Source: Syngnathus acus
Lineage: Eukaryota; Chordata; Actinopteri; Syngnathiformes; Syngnathidae
Direction: 5' to 3'
Length of the DNA: 64,000 bases
NCBI RefSeq assembly: GCF_901709675.1
Contig: NC_051105.1
Span: forward strand, 5,447,104 to 5,511,103
Shown one piece after another: positions 49,928 through 61,286 of this stretch. Below the pieces are notes generated by a model. It saw only the letters and a list, made by a program, of their open reading frames with translations. It had not been told where the DNA came from and did not search any database. Numbering within the stretch: the first letter of the stretch is position 1; each line of letters starts with the position of its first letter. The translations under genes were made by a program, and so were the position numbers.

Positions 49928-50209
49928 ATTGGTCGAACGGGATCTCGTGCATAATTCATGAGCTACCGCGCTCCCATTGGCTGCATTGGCAAATAGACAC
50001 ATCCCTTCAACCAATCAGTGTGGCTCCCCGCGTTGCGCTCAAGCCCCAGGGAAAAGCAAGTAGAACGATGAACGAAGATCTCAGTTAAGTTTTGCGAGTG
50101 GAGACGGTCACATCAATTGGAGCGTGCGGCTACACCGCGTTCGTCTTTCTTTTGTGGACATATACACAGCATTGCCTTGCTAAAGAGGAAACGCACTAAC
50201 ACAGTCGAG
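49928..50209 (+). promoter_or_regulatory. Probable etv5 promoter and non-coding exon 1
   Basis: Four CCAAT boxes occur within 90 bases: three inverted (ATTGG at 49928, 49976 and 49985) and one forward (CCAATCAG at 50011). No TATA box is evident, and the block is richer in CG than its surroundings. A strong splice donor, CGAG|GTAAGT, lies at 50209/50210, so an untranslated exon probably ends at 50209. The next acceptor is at 51377, followed by the exon carrying the ATG. The transcription start probably lies between about 50040 and 50110 (inference). Confidence 0.6.
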
Positions 50210-51436
50210 GTAAGTGTCTGCTTTGCTGTGCAGCGGAGAAATTGTTTTTTTTTGTGTGTGTGCGTGTGTGTGTGTGTGCGCAACGGCCAAATGTTTGAGG
50301 CGAGCGAGCGCAACGCCATTTTACATTTACTTTACTTTTCTACATGCGTCACAAGTAATGAATTAGCATTTTAGAATAAAAGCATGCGCGTGATGTGTTC
50401 TGTGCATTATTATGACTCATCGGTGGAGAGGCGGATTGTTTGTGATTTTTTTTTTATGAATGAGGGTGCCAATGGTTCCCCTCCTCCTTTGCGTTTCCTC
50501 ACGGATCGCGTATCAAGTTTCACTTCATTGAGAAAAACAAGGTGCTGAAGGGTGGGGGTGAATGGGGGAAGGGCGGGAGGGGAGTAAAAAAAAAAAAAGG
50601 GGGGGGGGGTGTTGGATGACACCCCCGCACCTTCTAGTACACCGACGCTCAAAAGTTAACAAAAGTTTTGTTCTGCTGACGTGTTGTTGCACAATCTGAA
50701 CTAAGAATCCACCGCTGCGTTCAGTGACCACTTGTTTTTCATTCTCGGCCATGTTGTGTTCAGTGAATTTTTTGTTTTCATTTTTTAGCTCTTTGATATA
50801 ATTTGCTCCTGCTGCAACATTTGACCAAAAAAATCTTTTCGTTATAGTATTTAAAATGATTCTATAAGATACAGTGTCAGGGCTTTTTAAAGTGTCAAAT
50901 GTTCACTTTGCGTGACGTAACATGGCGCCACACATACACACTCATGTTCTTCTAAGTGCTATCTGCTCAGAGTCTGCTGTAATTGCCTTCAGCTATGCTT
51001 TATTCGTCATCCATTAACGAGAGATAGCGCAGTGAGTCATATCTTTCGGTCCACAGAGAAATGTGAGAATGGAGGCCACTGCTGGCTGCTGCTCATTGTT
51101 GTACAAATACAACTTTTGATGTTTCCTCACCGTGTCAAATTCACAAGAGTGATGGTGATGTTTAGCTCAATGGCTGCCCTCCATGATTCATCATGTTTTA
51201 CTCAAGATGATGCTCAGTCAATAACTCCATCTTATGTAACTGCATTATGAGTGTTTACGTTGTGCGACCTCCTCTCTCTCGCCTGGCACGGCCCACGTGT
51301 CAAAAAGTCGCTCGTTTGTCCCAACAAATGTGGCAGACGTACATGATGTTCAAGTGTCACCTTTTTTTGTCTTCCAGTGATTTGTAAAGCGCCATCCCAC
51401 AAACTCCCCCTCCCCTCAGGAAACCCAAAACTCAAC

Positions 51437-54400
51437 ATGGACGGCTTCTACGACCAACAGGTTCCGTTCATGGTCCCGCCCAATGTAAGTGGCACACGTC
51501 ACAAGCGTCATTCGTGGGACGAGCAACCGTCCATCGATTGACTGGCAGATCCACCCGATGTCATCGGACCGCTGTTAAATTGCGCTTCCTGCATGTTCTC
51601 TCCATAATAGTCTCACGTCGAGGAACGCAGCAGAATCTTCAGTGACAGAAAGAGGAAGTTTGTGGACACTGAGCTTGCCCAGGACACAGAAGGTGTGTGT
51701 GACCTCAGTTTGAATAAAGCCTACAATCAATGAAGACAATGCTAATATTATCTTTGTCATTGATGGACAGAACTGTTCCAAGATCTCAGTCAGCTTCAGG
51801 ATATCTGGATCGCAGAAGGTGAGGTCCACTTTTTGCTTTGCAATATATGAAACCTTGTTCAGGTGTTTCATTTTTGGCGAAACGCTGAGTCGGAGTTTTG
51901 AGGTGGAAATTTAACTTGTGTCAACTAGTTTTACGTTTCGGTGTTTTGCAACAAGGGGAAGGTGGCCAAAGTCCCGTAGGCGACAACCTGCTGACTGAGA
52001 CCGTTTTTTTTTTGGGTTAATAGGTGGCGAGTGGTTATGTTTTGAGTTTTCCTAACTTGTCTGTGTTTATTTCGGTCATGTTTTAACTTTTTGCCCATCT
52101 TTCTCCCCACAGCTCAGGTGCCGGATGACGAGCAGTTTGTCCCCGACTTCCAGTCGGATAGCTGTGAGTACTTTTTCATATGCTTGTTGCCTTGAGGCTA
52201 CCTAAACAGCCTAATTGGAATGTTTTAAGCATTACTAAGCTGCTACAAAGTAGAGCATCGAGATGTTCTTCTTTTACAGTCTTTGCCTCAAACTGACCTG
52301 TAGTCTGGGTCACCCCTTGTTTTTTTTGTTTTTTAAATGTCTTAATCCCGTCAAGGACAAACGTCATCCTTTGTCCTCAGAAGTCCGCTTTGGGCTTGTG
52401 TGCGCTCTCTTGTCTGCCTCTCCCTCTCAACCATTTCGAGTTTAATCAGCCGATTGGCATGGGGCATCACATGAGCCGAGCTCCTAATCTGATTTCACAC
52501 TTTCCCGCACTCGGGCCTCGCTGCCGGAGCGGACCAGATTCCAGCAGATAGGGCGGTCTTTTACCGCCGCCACTCTCCTTTCCCCCCCAAAAAAACGTGC
52601 GTGTGCTCATGCACCTCTGTCGTAAAAGTTATCCTGCCTGTTGTGGCAATTTGGGATAGTGTGCCGCTTAGCAGCATTGTTGCTGGAGCTGGAATCAGAA
52701 GTGCAGTGTGGGAATTATTCAGAGCTGTGTTCGTAAAGATAGTTCATAGTGTTGCTTCCCTGTGAGTGAGAGATGAGTTGCTGATGATGGCTGCTGTTGC
52801 CAGGCTGCAGGCACATTCTCTCTCGCTCCTATTCAAGGCCAGATTGCATGATTGGCGATTACAATGAGCCTGCACTTTATATATAAAAAATACAAAAGCT
52901 CTCAACCCAGTTGAGCCCCCCCCCCCCCCCCCCCCCCCCCCAAGGACTTCAAGGACTTGAACCATCTCCGAAGAGAAGCAGAGAATCAAAGCACCGGTTT
53001 GTGGAAGAGTCCTTATACTAGTCTAGTTCAAGTCTTCTCGGGAGAATGGCAATCTGGGTTTCTTCCTTGTTTGTGTGCCGGCGGTGGAATGGCAGATGTT
53101 GCGATAAATCGGTTCATACGGAATGTAATTGGGGCATAAAAAAAGGTAGTGGCACCAACTGTTTTGCACCATTTGAGTGCAAAGGAAAATCTTTTTCCCC
53201 ACCGTTTGGCTCCAGAGTGCACACACAAGGGAGCGCACGCTCGTCGTTTGCTCGGCACAGTCCATCAACGCCCTCGTCATCGGACGCCCTCTCCTCTCCT
53301 CCCCGGGATCTAGTTTCTTCCCAGCCATTATGCGGCGCCCTGGTAACTGCAGCCGGTATGCGGAGGGCTGCTTCCCTAGTCTAATGGTTACAGCAGGAGT
53401 CAGGCTAGCAAATCATTCCCAGCCATTAGATTGCAGCCACACTGATTCATGGCTATTGGGATTGGCCCCGTCCTAATGGGAATCAGACGTGATGTTTGAT
53501 GGCTTATGTGTGTCTAGTGCAGTTTAAATCACCCCGGCTACACAAACAGTGGGGGCATAAATGGAGGATAAATAACTGCTAAGTGGCTCTGGACAGATGA
53601 GGCAACACAAATACGCATTGTCCACGTGATGTGCTAAATATGATTAAGATAACCGTTGCACTTCTGCCGATGGCTTCAATTACGTAGGTGGTGTCTGGAT
53701 TTCATCTGATGTGCTCGGTTTTCTCGTCTCTCTCTCTCTCTCTTTCTGGCCAGTGATGTTTCATGGACCGCCACCGACAAAGATCAAACGTGAGCTGACT
53801 CCCTCCAAAGAGCTGTCCCCCTGCCACCAGGACAGGAGTCCCATGCCCTACGGAGAGAAGTGCCTTTACAGCTACAGGTACAAAATAACCGAAGATACTT
53901 TGGGAGGAATAATGAGAATTCCTCTCTAACTGACTCTTTTGACCTTTTTTGGCACGCAGTGCCTGCGACAGGAAGTCAACTCCTGGCTTCAAACCATTAA
54001 CCCCTCCCTCCACACCGGTGTCTCCATGTGGGTCCACTAGCACCGCAGGAGCACCCCCCCTCAATGAGCCTACACCTCCCCCTCCTACCAATGTAGCCAG
54101 TCTGAACCCCGGACCGCGGCAGGTGCAGCCCCTCACACCGAGCGCGGGCCCACGAAACCAGCCGCCACTTTCGGTCCACAGCCCGCCGTTCGCCGTGCCG
54201 TGTGCGCTAATCGGCCAGGATGCCAATAACTTCACGCCAGAGCACAGGTAAGCAGCTCCGCCACAGTGCCCGCAGTCTGTTGAATGATCCTCAGTCCTCA
54301 CGTTTGTCCTTCCATCTCAAGGTTCCAAAGGCAGATGTCAGAGCCGTCCCTACCTTTCCCCCCATCAGAGAGTCAAGGGCGACCCCACTTCCTGCCCCAG

Positions 54401-57186
54401 CTGGCCAATAACAACGGTCGGCCACATGAGGGCCGGCCACTGTACCATCGGCAAATGTCGGAACCCCTGGTGGCCGTACCCCCGCACCCTTTCAAACAAG
54501 AACTCATCGACCCGAGATACACCGAGCAGGGCGTACCCAGCGCAGGCCCGCCGGCTCCCCCGCGCCAGGCTGCGTTCCACCCGATGGCCATCAAGCAGGA
54601 ACCCCGCGATTTTTGCTTCGATTCCGGTGAGTGATCCTTCATAATTTGTCTTCTGAGACCGGCTGTCCACAGTTAGCTCAGGGTTAGGAATGTGCCCGGC
54701 TGTGTTTGTTCAGACTCCTGACACATGAATGCAAGTTTTAGCGTGTAATGGCGGCATGGGTGCACAGGTATTCCCTTTCACACTCGCACTTTCCCAGTTT
54801 AATCTGATCGTTCGTCCGATTCACGACAGTAAAGTAAAAGTAGGTCTTTCGGCTCAGCCTAAGCCTCTAAGGGCAAGAAGTAAATGGGGCATCCAGCCAG
54901 GTGGCAAGAAACTCACTGAGCTTACCTGGAATAGATCGAGGCCAGAGTCCTCAGAGGATTTTGCGGTCTGCGAGGTATAACGTGTTGATCAGAAAAGTCT
55001 TCACCTTCTGATGTTTGAGGAAACCTGCGAGCCCCGATGAAAGACAGTCACTGTTTGGTCACATGGTATAAATCAAACAAGCGCCTGACTGTTGTCCTTC
55101 CAACACCCACACAGACCAGCTGTTATGCTCCGTGGTATTAACATCCTCTTTTCCTGAAACGCTTGAACTTTGGGGGAGGGAAAAACTCCCAACAACGTCA
55201 CATACTCTTCTTTTTCTGAACAGTGGATGACCGGGTGGCCTGGCAGTGATGTAATGACAAATCCTCTTAGCTTCTTATGGCCTTTAGAACCTACGTCACA
55301 GATCGAGTCGAGGATGCGCATACATGTTGGCAGGGAGCATACGACGAAAAGCAGATGTTCTGACTTCCCGCGGAGTCTCGTCTCATTCACGGTTGATCTC
55401 TGTCAATCTTATCAGTTGATGGGACACAGAATAATAAACAATCGCGTGGCGGTTGGTATGCAGAGACGAGCGGAAGCCAGACCCCGAAGCTCCCAGGGGG
55501 GGGCGGCCGCTTGTGACTTGATTAACATTGCGATTTAACACAGCAGCCACAGCTCTAATCCCGTTTTAAAGGCTTGGTGGGCGTGCGAGGGCTCGAGTGG
55601 GTTGTGCGGTGCTACTCGGATCTAGGTTTTAGTCCGCTCAGAGATATGCGTGCGTAGGCGGGCGGCAGTTGAAGTCGCAGCTTAATGCGAGCGGTAGCAG
55701 CCGCCGATCCCAGGCATCGTTGCTGATATTTAGCAACATGAAGCCAATCACGCAAATCAAAGTTGCTATTTAAAGATCTTTTATATGTGAAGTCCTAATA
55801 TACCCATCAGCTGTGAGGTGGATTTTGATGTGGCGCACATTTGAGATGACACCAAAGGCTGGGATGTCTCTGGTCTAAAATTATGTGCCCATTGTCTTTG
55901 TTTTGCAGAGGTGCCCAACTGTCACTCATCTTTTGGGACAGCGGGCAGCTACTACCAAAATAACCACGAAAGTAAGTCATTGTTTTCTTTTTCTCTCTCT
56001 CTCTCTCGCGATCTCTCGTGAGTTAGAAGTGTTTCGTCCGTGAGGTATTTGCGTCCCATGAGCCGGGTGGGGATTATTGAGGCGAACAGGGATCAGCACG
56101 CGTGAATGAGTAGAGGTCAGCGGCATTTTAAGTGAGCGGTCAGGGGGAAGTGGGATGGTTCATGCTAGCACTGCATGTTTGCTAGTCACAATAGAACTAA
56201 TACGAAACTTTTTCGACTTCAGGCTTCGCCTTCGACAGAGATCCTCAACTCTACTTTGACGATACCTGTGTCGTTCCTGAAAGATTAGAAGGTGAGAGTC
56301 TTTTGGGGGAAGACGTGATTTATCTTTCGACATTTTTCAACTCTTCCATGAAGTGCAATGAATAGCGAGTCGACTTCACACTTGCCATCTGGCAGGAATG
56401 TCTCACCACACTGCGACCGCAGTGAAGCGCAGAACTGACCAGCTTGCTTTATTGTCCCCACTCTGAATTTTATCCCTTCTCTTCTCCCACGCGCAGGTAA
56501 AGTTAAGCAGGAGCCCTCCATCTATCGAGACGGACCCCCGTACCAGCGCCGTGGCTCCCTGCAACTCTGGCAGTTCCTCGTCACTTTGCTAGACGACCCG
56601 GCCAATGGACACTTTATCGCCTGGACAGGTCGGGGGATGGAATTCAAGCTCATTGAGCCAGAGGAGGTAAATGCAGCTAATTTTCCATGAATACACATGA
56701 CAGTGCGGATGAGTTTGAAACCAATGAATCTTCCGGATAAGGTTGCTCGCCGCTGGGGCATCCAGAAGAACAGACCGGCCATGAACTACGACAAGCTGAG
56801 CCGCTCTTTGCGTTACTACTACGAGAAGGGCATCATGCAGAAGGTAAAGGCACGTTACCTTTTTCTTTCTTTCCATGCTTTACATTTGTCCACGATTTGG
56901 ATGTGTGTTAAAATGGATCTTTTTAAAACGTTTTCTCCTGAATTGTGCCGCTCAGGTGGCTGGTGAACGGTACGTGTACAAGTTTGTGTGCGACCCCGAG
57001 GCCCTCTTCTCCATGGCCTTCCCTGACAACCAGAGGCCTAACCTGAAAGCCGACCTGGACAGCATGCCGGGCCTTGACGACGACACCGTGCCCCTCACCC
57101 ACTACGAGGAGAACACTCCCTACCTACTGGACAGCGGAGATCATTGTGCTGCTGGCTTGCCCTTCCCCGACGGTTGCAGCTACTGA
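51437..57186 (+). CDS. etv5: ETS variant transcription factor 5 (PEA3 subfamily), complete, 12 coding exons, 526 aa
   Basis: Sequence-specific nuclear activator binding GGAA/T sites, a known target and effector of FGF/RAS/MAPK signalling. Coding exons: 51437-51484, 51611-51692, 51771-51818, 52113-52163, 53754-53877, 53960-54247, 54322-54626, 55909-55971, 56223-56291, 56497-56666, 56742-56843, 56956-57186. Phases agree and the frame totals 527 codons with TGA. The N-terminal acidic activation domain carries [14 protein letters not shown] and [10 protein letters not shown] (about 43-73). A Pro-rich middle holds two RQMSEP repeats (217-222, 257-262). Sumoylation-type motifs are IKRE (87), FKQE (271), IKQE (304) and VKQE (362). 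The ETS domain spans about 381-463. ETV5 is preferred over ETV1 and ETV4 because of [43 protein letters not shown] and [10 protein letters not shown]. Teleosts have etv5a and etv5b; I cannot tell which this is. Confidence 0.95.
52164..53753. other. etv5 intron between coding exons 4 and 5 (1.6 kb)
   Basis: Largest intron inside the etv5 coding region. It contains a run of 26 C (52916-52941) followed by a duplicated AAGGACTTC, and a block around 53200-53480 that is repeat-poor and carries two exact copies of TTCCCAGCCATTA. No coding sequence is supported. Confidence 0.65.
56497..57186 (+). other. etv5: etv5 ETS DNA-binding domain exons and C-terminus
   Basis: Three exons encode the VKQEP motif, the ETS winged helix starting [13 protein letters not shown], the tryptophan-containing [12 protein letters not shown], and the recognition helix [20 protein letters not shown] with its two invariant Arg. 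It closes with [18 protein letters not shown] and a C-terminal acidic tail ([13 protein letters not shown]) ending DGCSY. The recognition helix is intact, so DNA binding should be normal. Confidence 0.95.
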
Positions 57187-58570
57187 ACCGTCAGACAAAG
57201 ATGCAAAAGCACTCCCCAAGTCTCTTAATGCTTTTCAAATTCAGAGGTGCCACCTGCAAATGGCTTGCAGAGACCGGCGTGGATGTCCGCACTCGCTGAC
57301 TCGTGGAACAAAATTGATCTGCCGCTAACAGTGGACAAAGGGTAAAATGTGACAAAAGTGGAAAGGGTTGTGAGAGGAATGAACTTAAACTCTAGCGCCC
57401 TCCTTTGCATTGGAGTGCAAGGCCACAAGACGTCAAACATTACGCAAAGGACTGTCTGTATAGACAAGAGTAGAGTTTGTGATTTTTATTTTGTGACACT
57501 CTAATTTTCTGAAACAATCAAGAGAAATCTCAAATTTAACAACGCAGCACTGTTTTAGAGTTGCCTATTAGAAGTTTGTTGCGCCGTTATGCTTCTGCAC
57601 CCCGGTTAAAACGTGAGCAAAAGGGCTGTCAATTGCATAATTGTTCAACAAGCCTATTTTGAACTAACAATCATTTTTGTAGATATGACTTTTTTTATTG
57701 CCACTTTTGGGATCTTTAAAAATAGAGCATTACAAGCTAGACTGTTGGGCTGCTCTCTTGTCTAAATGTTGTGTTCTTTAATTGTCCTACCCTTGTAAGA
57801 GATTGTTTCTGCTAGCGCCCTTGTTGGAGACTGCAAACCTTGCTACAAATCTGTGCTGGATTGTTCAATTTTAGAGCAAATCAGCACTTGTCTATTTCAA
57901 AAGGGATGCATATGCAAGTACACAATTCTCCCACAGAGACCATTCTTTTTATATAAATTGTCAAGATTTTTTTTTTTGGCTTACATTGCTCTCTCAGCTG
58001 TGGTCAGCCAGCTCCTGATGTGCAGGCGGGTTTGGTGGAAGAATCGCGGTTTGCATGCGGAGAATAAAAAAAAAAAGTCAGACACCTTCTCCATAAGACA
58101 ATAAATGTGACTTTGCATGGTATAATCAGCCAAGACTGCATCCACCAACATATCACTTTAGTGTCTATGGATGAACATTTATATGTTTCTGTATTTTATT
58201 TAGAATGAGGGCAACATTAAAACTTATACAAAGTATATATTTTTGCTATAAGCCTGCTATCATTTTTTTTTTTTTTTTTTTTAATGTATCCGCTGTATAT
58301 TTCTGGCAATGGCAACTTTTTTTTTTTTAAAAGAAACAATAAAATCTCACAAAGACTCTCACTACAGGCTGATCCGTAGGACCAGATGTTAACAATAGGC
58401 GTGTAAAAGGCCAGAGTTCCGATAAAGGCAACATTATGGGATGTGCAGGGACAGACCAGACTTGTATAGGCTTCTGTTGCCCCCCCTCTCACATTGTGTT
58501 CCTTATACAGCTGAGTTTGTTATGTGTACTGGGTCAAATAAACACTCTATGCTTCACTGCTGGCTGTGCT
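57187..58570 (+). other. etv5: etv5 3' untranslated region
   Basis: Sequence after the TGA has no supported ORF and contains T runs (57968-57978, 58265-58282, 58318-58328) and three AATAAA hexamers at 58100, 58338 and 58537. The last is followed by a GT-rich stretch (GTGCTGGTGTGTTTC), the usual downstream element. The end is inferred. Confidence 0.6.
58537..58542 (+). terminator. Likely distal etv5 poly(A) signal AATAAA
   Basis: Consensus hexamer with a GT-rich element about 25 bases downstream. Proximal alternatives are at 58100-58105 and 58338-58343, so alternative 3' ends are possible. Confidence 0.55.
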
Positions 58571-61286
58571 GGTGTGTTTCTTTATGATCTTACCTCCCGC
58601 CCCCTCTTGCCTTTATTTCTGGAAGCTTGACCTGGCTGTTATGAGTCACATGCTTTTCTTTCATATTCATTGTCTATGTCAATGAGCCAAATTGATAGAT
58701 GAATCAGTCGACGGAGTTTTTTGTCTCCCCTTCTTGATGTTGTGTTTTGAATACTTGTCCTTAAAGGAACACAAATGTTTATCTTCCATTGAGAGTTTTG
58801 TACATTGTGTGAATTGATAAGAATTTGAAAAGTCTGGGATCGCTCCACTGTGATCTATTAGAGAAAGGAGGCATAATTGAATACAATATTTGATTGGGTG
58901 AAACTTTGCCAAAGTTTTCTTTTGACCAATCATGGCAATAGACATCCTAATCAGGAAGTGAACACACAAACCTCTTTTCCAGCTAAAAATGCACAAAGCG
59001 CCTCTTGCTGTTCTCCTCCTAAAATGGAAACTGTGAGTAACTCTGTGAGAACAGAATTAGTTGCAGCGTAAATGCATTCGCCAACGGTGTCGGCAGTTTG
59101 CATAATTGGTTTGTTTCCCTTGGCCTCATGTATTTTGCCCCCCAAACACATTGTTGCTTTGTGATTGGTCCGGTCATCCAGATGGATTCTCATGTTTTTT
59201 TCAGACTCACAAAAAATAATTTGTCATCAGGATAGCATTTACATAATAAAAATATTTGTATTGCTATTTTTAGGAAGTCATGGGATTTATCTCTGAATAG
59301 TCATACTTTGACTGGAAATTGTGTGACCTAAGTCTTGGTAGTTAGTATCTTATTTGACATGACCAGTTGTTCCTGTATAAAAAATAAAAAAAAGACTGAA
59401 ATGCTTGTTTAGAATGTTTGTTAGCATTCTCTCTTTTTTGACGATTATCATTGCAGCTAAAGTGCAGCTGTGGCCAACGGGAATGGAGTCGCTGTTAGTT
59501 GGTCATGTTGGTCATGAAAATGGTCCAAACACCTTGCAGGTAGTAGAAAGTGAAAAGAGGAATTTGGAGTGTAAAATGATTCAATGCACTAATCTTTGTT
59601 ATGCTCTGTTGAGTGGTATCATCGTTGGTTAAGATCTTATTGAAAGTCACTAAAACCTATTAGATCACACTCATTTAAATACATTGTAGCTGAACACCCA
59701 AAAAATGCAAGGACAGAATGTCTAGAAAAAAAATTGTTGGGGGCACAAAAGATAAGCCATGATGCAGCACTCGATGGTTGTCTTTTTTGAGGGTATTTTT
59801 TATGACCATTTTGGCTGCAATGTGTGGGTGTCATGATTCAGGCAAAACCCTTTTCATGGCATGACGAAGAGTAAATTCGATGCCTCGCTTTTGTAGGGCT
59901 CCTCATCCCCTTCCATCATTGCCGACCTCACAATTAACCCACGGGACGAGTATAATACTCTTGATCCATTCCAAACATTGTTGACCTGACAAAGCATCAC
60001 CGGGATGATGGATGGCTGAGAACGTATCAAACAATCGCACCATAAACAAGACTCCAAATCGATGTTTATGATGTTACAGAGCACTTGACACACAGAGCTG
60101 GGCCTTCACAAACATCACGCCACATGACCATAGGCCACTTCTTCATGGATTATTGATTCACGTATGAGAAACAGCAGCACTAAGCTCCAAATCTTCAGGC
60201 TCTCTCTTTGTCAATGCAAAAACACACCATTCAGTGGAGTGATCCTTCCGGCCGACATCTTACAAGGATATATGGGATTTGCTTTTTCAAATGGCTCAAA
60301 AACAGTGTTCACATTTTTTTGTTTCACAATTTGTGTTTACAGTCCTCATTGCTACTGAGACCTTGGCTCCAAATGGTGACATAACCGGTTTGTCACAAAT
60401 ACACACCGCCCACTGACTTATTTTCATGTTTTGTTTTCATGGGCAACCGCTACCCTCTGGTGGAGCTCTCATACCATAGCCATTAGAAATCTATAGTCGA
60501 CAATGACTTAAACGCGTGGTTGGTTAATGTATCTAGTTATATACCCTTCTTTAGCTTCATTAAAAAAAATAAAAAGTGCTCATTTCCAAAGATTTCAAGT
60601 GTTGGATTTTCTTATATTTAACGAAATGACATGTTTTTTTTTAAATCTAATGATAGATGACATTTTTTCACGTGGCAAAATAAGCAAACTCAATGTATTC
60701 TTCGGTAATTAATGTAATTATACTAGATAACTCGATAAGTATTGGATGGCGGTGCACATTTATTTTTGCGTTTGATTGGTCAAATTCAGCACAATGATCG
60801 CATGTTTTTGCAATATGAATATTGCATGGGCCAATATCGTGCATGCGTTTTTTATAATTACCACACGAATATTTTTTTTTTCTCGTACACTTAATTATGC
60901 AAATATTTTATATGGATTGCTGTAATACTCTAAAGCCCCTAATGTTGTTTGCGAACAGCCATAAAACTGAAAGTATAAGAAAGTATAAGAAGTAAACTTA
61001 TGGAGAAAAACAAAAACAAAATAACAGGTAAGCAGTTTTAACTTCTGCAAGCTAACGATTGGTGCTTATTTGATCATTTATTTGCACGTTTTAATAGTCA
61101 TCAGCATTGTTTCATCCATGTTTTTTTGGGGGGGGGGGGTCTGACGATTTTTTTTAAGGTAGCACTGTCTGGGTCAGCTTTAGCTCATTTTGAATGCATG
61201 GAAAAACGAGTTTGCCAACATTTTTCTGATTTGAATGACACTTCATTTTCAGATTTCAAATTTATACCTGGAGTAAAATTGACAAC
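58571..61286. other. Intergenic region between etv5 and the third gene
   Basis: No supported coding sequence. It contains a CTCF-like motif on the minus strand at 60450-60463, a short AAGTATAAGA duplication near 60971-60991 and a G run at 61127-61138. The promoter and any 5'UTR exon of the third gene are probably in the last part. Confidence 0.55.
60450..60463 (-). promoter_or_regulatory. CTCF-like motif
   Basis: The minus strand reads CCACCAGAGGGTAG, which fits the CTCF core CCASYAGRKGGCRS at all but one position (T for C). It lies between two transcription units. A single motif match of this length has a real chance of being random. Confidence 0.35.

Noticed and set aside
53365-53420. tRNA-like stretch TCTAATGGTTACAGCAGG
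   Set aside because: Resembles an A box, but there is no B box or cloverleaf pairing downstream.
53997-54670. Long minus-strand open frames opposite etv5 exons
   Set aside because: Shadows of the GC-rich, Pro-rich coding exons on the plus strand.
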